From the NCBI GenBank assembly GCA_963925895.1, contig CAWUVH010000025.1:1-19494 (forward strand): a stretch of DNA of 19,494 bases. Reading direction: 5' to 3'. Positions 15,586 to 19,494 of this stretch are shown in pieces. The position numbers and the translations under genes were made by a program. The notes below the pieces were generated by a model, which was given only the letters and a program-made list of their open reading frames with translations, was not told where the DNA came from and did not search any database. The DNA comes from Eutrophovita sp913057845. Its GTDB lineage: Bacteria > Pseudomonadota > Gammaproteobacteria > Burkholderiales > Eutrophovitaceae. The first letter of the stretch is position 1. Each line of letters begins with the position of its first letter.

Positions 15586-16986
15586 TTACTTCCGTGCTGC
15601 CGCCAAAGATTTCAGTGCAGCGGTATAAGTCGCTGGCGTATATGAATCTGACTTATCAATGGCTGCATAGGCTTTGGACAACGCTTCGTTATATGGGTTC
15701 AAATCTACTGCAGCACCCGTAGTCTCTATCGCAGCAAGTATTGAACCAATCGCCATAGTCGCTTGTTCCGCGGTTATCAGGTCGACAAACTCACCTTTGA
15801 GCCCCTCAGAAACAAGCGAGTCATATATATTCCACATCGCTTGGACATCAAAATCAGTGGTTGCAAACGTCTCAACCAACGCATCAACAGTTGTAGACAA
15901 CTCCGCTAACGCTTTAAGTGTTGCTTCCTGTCCTTCAGATGCAGACTGATGCAGAGCTCGTGTTTGCTCCAGCAAGCGCGTAGACATAGATTGGTCCACT
16001 GCATTTGCCAATACGCGCAGCATTACGAGATTGGAATCATTTAAACGTGGCACGCCTGGTCCAATATTTACCGACTCCCGTCTTTCCCAACGTGGCTCTT
16101 CCATGGAGTGGTGACATGCGTAACAGTCAAAGTAAACAAGTTCAGGAAAAATACCAGCCGAATTACGGTTCTTGTCCATTAGTGCTTCAACCGTGATTTG
16201 CGCGGCCATGGCCTGTCCAACAGCCCACACCTTAACGCCACTAGATTGCTGTTTTCTCTGCTTGTAGTCAGCGTCAATTCGATAATGGGCTGGCTGATTG
16301 GCTGTAAATGTATCTAATTCAAACGCCAATCTTGGGTGTCCCGCGCCCATGATTCGGTGGGTGATTGGTTTTCTCGGATCACTCAGGTGACAGCTAAGAC
16401 AAAGTTTTGCGCGCGCTTTAGGATCCTCAGTCGGGTAAATACCTGCATTTAAGTAATCTTGTCGTTGGCCAAAGCCAGAGACGTGTAACCCAAGCCACTC
16501 AACAGCACCACCATGACAGGACTCACACCCAACCCCGTCCTCAATATTAAAATTCTTCGACTGCAACTCTTTAGGAACGTTATCAGTATGACAGTCTAAA
16601 CACACCTTCTCTTGTCTGGCGTCATCTATGCCAAGGTTCTTCGCAATTCTCTTACCTCTGTCCGAGCTGAGCGCTTTATAAGATCCGGAATGTGGGTCTT
16701 CTGTACTCCATGTCACGAATTCATTTTGAAGCACTGCAGAATTAGCCCATGGTTTCACGGCCCCATGACAGGTCGAACCGCCGCAAGTCTGTGTACCCAG
16801 ACGCGCTTTGCCAGAATAATGGGGTATTTCAGGCTCAGCATAAGCATTTATTGAGACCATGCTCAGCATCAGAGCTGCAAGAGCACTGAACACCGATGTT
16901 TTGAAGTGGATCGCTAAACGTTTAATCCATTGAGTTTTTTGACTCCCTGCCCGAAGTTGGGTAGGTCTAACAATGCTCGTGTTCAT
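15586..16986 (-). CDS. Five-heme cytochrome c with an unusual CX4CH first site
   Basis: A 466-residue cytochrome. The N-terminus is long, with a helix at about 30-50 ending AYA that is probably a signal peptide, preceded by a positively charged 28-residue stretch. A later start is possible. Heme sites are CGGSTCH (68-74, spacing CX4CH), CLDCH (129-133), CESCH (154-158), CLSCH (196-200) and CYACH (288-292). The segment HRIMGAGHPRLAFELDTF (210-227) contains conserved-looking histidines that may be distal ligands. Residues about 310-466 are heme-free and helical, rich in Ala, Glu and Leu, perhaps a docking domain. The ATG overlaps the stop of the upstream FHA-decaheme gene by ATGA and has GAGG seven bases before it, so the two are translationally coupled. 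c554-like relatives are likely; the exact family is uncertain. Confidence 0.85.
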   Translation of the reverse strand: MNTSIVRPTQLRAGSQKTQWIKRLAIHFKTSVFSALAALMLSMVSINAYAEPEIPHYSGKARLGTQTCGGSTCHGAVKPWANSAVLQNEFVTWSTEDPHSGSYKALSSDRGKRIAKNLGIDDARQEKVCLDCHTDNVPKELQSKNFNIEDGVGCESCHGGAVEWLGLHVSGFGQRQDYLNAGIYPTEDPKARAKLCLSCHLSDPRKPITHRIMGAGHPRLAFELDTFTANQPAHYRIDADYKQRKQQSSGVKVWAVGQAMAAQITVEALMDKNRNSAGIFPELVYFDCYACHHSMEEPRWERRESVNIGPGVPRLNDSNLVMLRVLANAVDQSMSTRLLEQTRALHQSASEGQEATLKALAELSTTVDALVETFATTDFDVQAMWNIYDSLVSEGLKGEFVDLITAEQATMAIGSILAAIETTGAAVDLNPYNEALSKAYAAIDKSDSYTPATYTAALKSLAAARK

Positions 16987-18677
16987 TGCTTCACCTCTGC
17001 TTTAGTTTTTATTTCTTTATGAAATCCATGACAGCTGGCACATGTTGTTGGCACCAGACTTCCATGTTCTCCCCCATGACAATCTTTACAAGTATCAATA
17101 GATGGCAGCAATAAATCATCTGCCGTTTCTGATTGGTCCGCCGAATGGCACTCCACGCATGCCGATGTCTTATGTGGCGCGTGATTAAACTGTCCCTTCT
17201 CCAAGTATGGAGTTTCCTTTGGAATATCTACCAGACTCCAATTGAGCGGATCGTTTTTATCTTCGATGATTTCGTGGCATTCGCCGCAAAGTTTCTTGCC
17301 GAAATGACCACCAATAACCTCATTTGCTTTCGCCTCTGCCCACTTACGTCCCTCTTTTTTCTGAACATCAGTTGTCTTTGAGCCAGGGATACGTCTAACT
17401 ACCGACGGCACCTCCTCACCCTTTTGTGGCTTAAAACCACCATATAGGGCGATTGATGCATATGCGTCTCGCACATACTGCTTGGCTATCTCCACTTCCC
17501 CATGCGGAATCATGCGATCAGGAGCATTGGGCTCGAATCGCAAACTGTGGCAATCAGCACAAACCGCCTCAAACTCTGGTTGCGCCATGACTGTCCCTGT
17601 AAGGTCCGCCTTATGGCAACTGTCACAATTAAGCACACGCGTCTCTCCAATAGCACCATCAGGCATTTTCATGCCCTCCTCCACCAAATGCTGTTTGTGT
17701 GAGAACTTTAAGCCAGATTTTGGTCTGTTTTCAGCTTGTTCATAATAAAAAGGCCCGTGATCTTCAAACGACACGATATTTTTAAGTTCTGATTTGCCAC
17801 CAGTTGCTGATGCAATATCACCATGACAATCACTACAGAATGATTCTGAATTTGGAACAAGCCCCTCGGAACCTTCATGCTCTTTGTGACAACCCTGGCA
17901 ACTCGCGTCTCCAATAGATGCATCTGGAAACTCGTTAACATCCACATGCTCATGGGCTTCAGTATGGCAACTTGAACATGTCTCATTCGATACTTGCTTG
18001 AAGGGTTCCTGGTGGCACGCACTACAATCAACCCCCAATATTTGATGCGAGGATGACAAATGCCCTGCCTGCCAAAATTGGCGCATGGATACAGGTAACA
18101 AACTTTCATTGTTGTGATTTGCATCACGGATTTCTTTTACCGTTCTAGGGCCATCCACTTCAAGGGCGGTTCTATTGGCCTCCCCGCTAAAATGCTCGAC
18201 TAACGGGATAGCTATAAACAGAATCGCGATCAAGAGACCCAATCCGATAGCCCAGGGTTTTGCCCTTATCCCCAAATCCTCAACACTGAGCGTTGAACGC
18301 TCGGAGAGCGAGTCACGAACATTTTCTAAAACATTGACTAGTTCTAATGTGAGGAGGTAATCCGCATCACTGTCATCTGGTGCGGCTATTAACTGGAGCG
18401 CATAAGGGCCAACTTCAAAATTATCTCCAACATTAATGCGTCCACTCGTGACTAGGTGTCCATCAATCTTGACGTTGCCTCGCCCTGCCGCATCCAAGTA
18501 AACGCCACCATCACGCTCTTCTAGAGTTGCCTGATGCAGTAGAGCTCGAGGATCATTTAGAAATATTTCAACGTCAGCGCCTCTGCCCAGCCGAATAGGC
18601 GCAGCATCGATCTTTGTATCGCGCGAAACAATGTCGCCTGAGGTTTTTCTTTGGAGGGTGCGAAGAATCAGTTTCAT
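16983..18677 (-). CDS. FHA-like domain / membrane helix / ten-heme cytochrome c fusion
   Basis: A 564-residue protein with three parts. Residues about 25-98 look like an FHA fold (LGRGADVEIFLNDP...DGHLV...VGPYALQL), without a signal peptide. A single helix at about 141-162 is preceded by the positive IRAK, placing the N-terminus in the cytoplasm and the rest in the periplasm. The periplasmic part has ten CXXCH sites: 218-222, 234-238, 260-264, 281-285, 351-355, 373-377, 464-468, 507-511, 530-534 and 546-550. Several are accompanied by separate histidines (FSHKQH, FNHAPH) as in class III cytochromes with bis-His hemes. The canonical FHA Ser-Arg-x-His is Ala45-Leu46-Leu47-His48, so phosphothreonine binding is doubtful. 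The ATG is 12 bases after the membrane cytochrome gene with AAGGG upstream. It is probably the membrane-anchored link between that subunit and the soluble cytochromes. Confidence 0.88.
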   Translation of the reverse strand: MKLILRTLQRKTSGDIVSRDTKIDAAPIRLGRGADVEIFLNDPRALLHQATLEERDGGVYLDAAGRGNVKIDGHLVTSGRINVGDNFEVGPYALQLIAAPDDSDADYLLTLELVNVLENVRDSLSERSTLSVEDLGIRAKPWAIGLGLLIAILFIAIPLVEHFSGEANRTALEVDGPRTVKEIRDANHNNESLLPVSMRQFWQAGHLSSSHQILGVDCSACHQEPFKQVSNETCSSCHTEAHEHVDVNEFPDASIGDASCQGCHKEHEGSEGLVPNSESFCSDCHGDIASATGGKSELKNIVSFEDHGPFYYEQAENRPKSGLKFSHKQHLVEEGMKMPDGAIGETRVLNCDSCHKADLTGTVMAQPEFEAVCADCHSLRFEPNAPDRMIPHGEVEIAKQYVRDAYASIALYGGFKPQKGEEVPSVVRRIPGSKTTDVQKKEGRKWAEAKANEVIGGHFGKKLCGECHEIIEDKNDPLNWSLVDIPKETPYLEKGQFNHAPHKTSACVECHSADQSETADDLLLPSIDTCKDCHGGEHGSLVPTTCASCHGFHKEIKTKAEVKQ

Positions 18678-18689
18678 ATTACAGAGCCC

Positions 18690-19494
18690 TTACCAGTAGA
18701 AAAACACAGCGAACACGTGCGCGACGAGAGCAACAAGCGCTCCGATTGAAATTGGTATGTGAAAATAAAGCCACAGCCGTACCAAAGTCGCAGCCCTAAC
18801 GTACGTTCGAAGCCGACGCAGTAATTCTGACTTTCGCGTTAATAGCGCACTGAGCTTTCTTACCGCTGTTTCTTGCTCTTCCCCTGCCACACTGGCACCA
18901 TCAACGAATAGCAATGCTATTCGTGTTGGGCAGTCCTTTGGCTCCACTTCTAACATCTTGCGAATAGATCCACCTACTTGAGTACTCTCAGCCGCTCTGA
19001 GAATCACCGCATTGATCTCATCCCCCAAACCCATGGCCACTTCTCTTGCCTGCAAATCAAGCTCTGATAATTCTAAGAGTATCTCAGTGCGGGTAAGACC
19101 TTGCCTCGTGCCTGTTAAAATCGACGGATACCTCACGTAACAAAAAACACCGTACATCCCACTCAAGACGGTGAACAATACCAAATACCAAAGGAGTGAA
19201 TGCAGGTTCACACCAAGCTGAAAACCCGAATGGAATAAACTCAAAAAGACAACCAACACACCAAGGTAGACATGGGCGCTCAACCAACCTTTCAAAAGAT
19301 CAACACCCGTCATGTACTGACGTTTTTTTACTCCAAACCACGCCAAAAACAAGACTAGTCCTGCACTTATAACGCCGAATGTGTAACCAAACCACGTCCC
19401 GCCATTTGGAGTGCGACCTGGGTCATGCGCCAAATATGCGATCAGGGTGACAATCAGCACAGCAACACTGATTTTCAAATACTTGAAGCCTTTG
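18690..19494 (-). CDS. Probable diheme cytochrome b-like membrane subunit, 5' end uncertain or cut
   Basis: An integral membrane protein with five predicted helices. Numbered from a TTG at 19478, they are at about 4-17, 31-50, 66-87, 93-115 and 232-260. The frame stays open through TTG to the window edge (preceding codons K-G-F-K-Y), so the true start may be outside. Helix 3 carries His69 and His83 and helix 5 carries His240 and His254. Both pairs are 14 residues apart, the spacing of bis-His heme-b ligands in cytochrome b and ferric-reductase-type proteins. Positive residues (KKRQ, YVRYPS, RRLR) place the N-terminus and a roughly 115-residue insert (118-231) in the cytoplasm. The next gene follows after 12 bases. 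A role in quinol oxidation or reduction, feeding the multiheme cytochromes, is inferred. No family name can be given. Confidence 0.72.
   Translation of the reverse strand, partial: KGFKYLKISVAVLIVTLIAYLAHDPGRTPNGGTWFGYTFGVISAGLVLFLAWFGVKKRQYMTGVDLLKGWLSAHVYLGVLVVFLSLFHSGFQLGVNLHSLLWYLVLFTVLSGMYGVFCYVRYPSILTGTRQGLTRTEILLELSELDLQAREVAMGLGDEINAVILRAAESTQVGGSIRKMLEVEPKDCPTRIALLFVDGASVAGEEQETAVRKLSALLTRKSELLRRLRTYVRAATLVRLWLYFHIPISIGALVALVAHVFAVFFYW

Overview
The window looks like chromosomal DNA of a free-living gammaproteobacterium of moderate GC. The basis is its housekeeping genes: a LolC/E-LolD lipoprotein exporter, an RF2 gene with the classical +1 frameshift, and an rpfE-like/recJ/prfB/lysS block of the kind I recall from xanthomonad relatives. 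A marine or sediment lifestyle is only a guess. Coding density is high, and no stretch longer than 300 bases lacks a gene. The longest gap is the ~200 bases between the tRNA and the GST gene. I see no CRISPR array, insertion sequence, phage gene or rRNA.

Layout. Bases 1-2235 (minus strand) read GST -> CmcJ/NvfI-type oxygenase -> short-chain dehydrogenase (cut by the left edge), a small set of probable tailoring or detoxification genes. A tRNA-Val(GAC) with a near-consensus sigma70 promoter follows at 2434-2550. Bases 2595-4539 (minus) hold lolC/E-lolD. Bases 4652-12083 (plus) form a run of rpfE-like gene, recJ, prfB, lysS and acetoacetyl-CoA synthetase. These genes lie close together except for about 150 bases before prfB. 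A 14-bp perfect inverted repeat sits at the very end of recJ. A strong hairpin terminator lies between the two converging transcription units near 12,120.

Bases 12166-19494 (minus) are the most unusual part: a tight five-gene operon that appears to encode a trans-envelope electron-transfer chain. In transcription order it has (1) a membrane protein with two 14-residue-spaced histidine pairs, as in diheme cytochromes b; (2) a protein with a cytoplasmic FHA-like domain, one membrane helix and ten CXXCH hemes; (3) a five-heme cytochrome whose first site is CX4CH; (4) a five-heme cytochrome with a large C-terminal beta-rich region; and (5) an outer-membrane beta-barrel protein. This adds up to about 22 predicted hemes plus a barrel. 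The simplest reading is a route from the quinone pool through periplasmic cytochromes to, or across, the outer membrane. No catalytic subunit or terminal acceptor can be named from this window, and the operon runs off the right edge.
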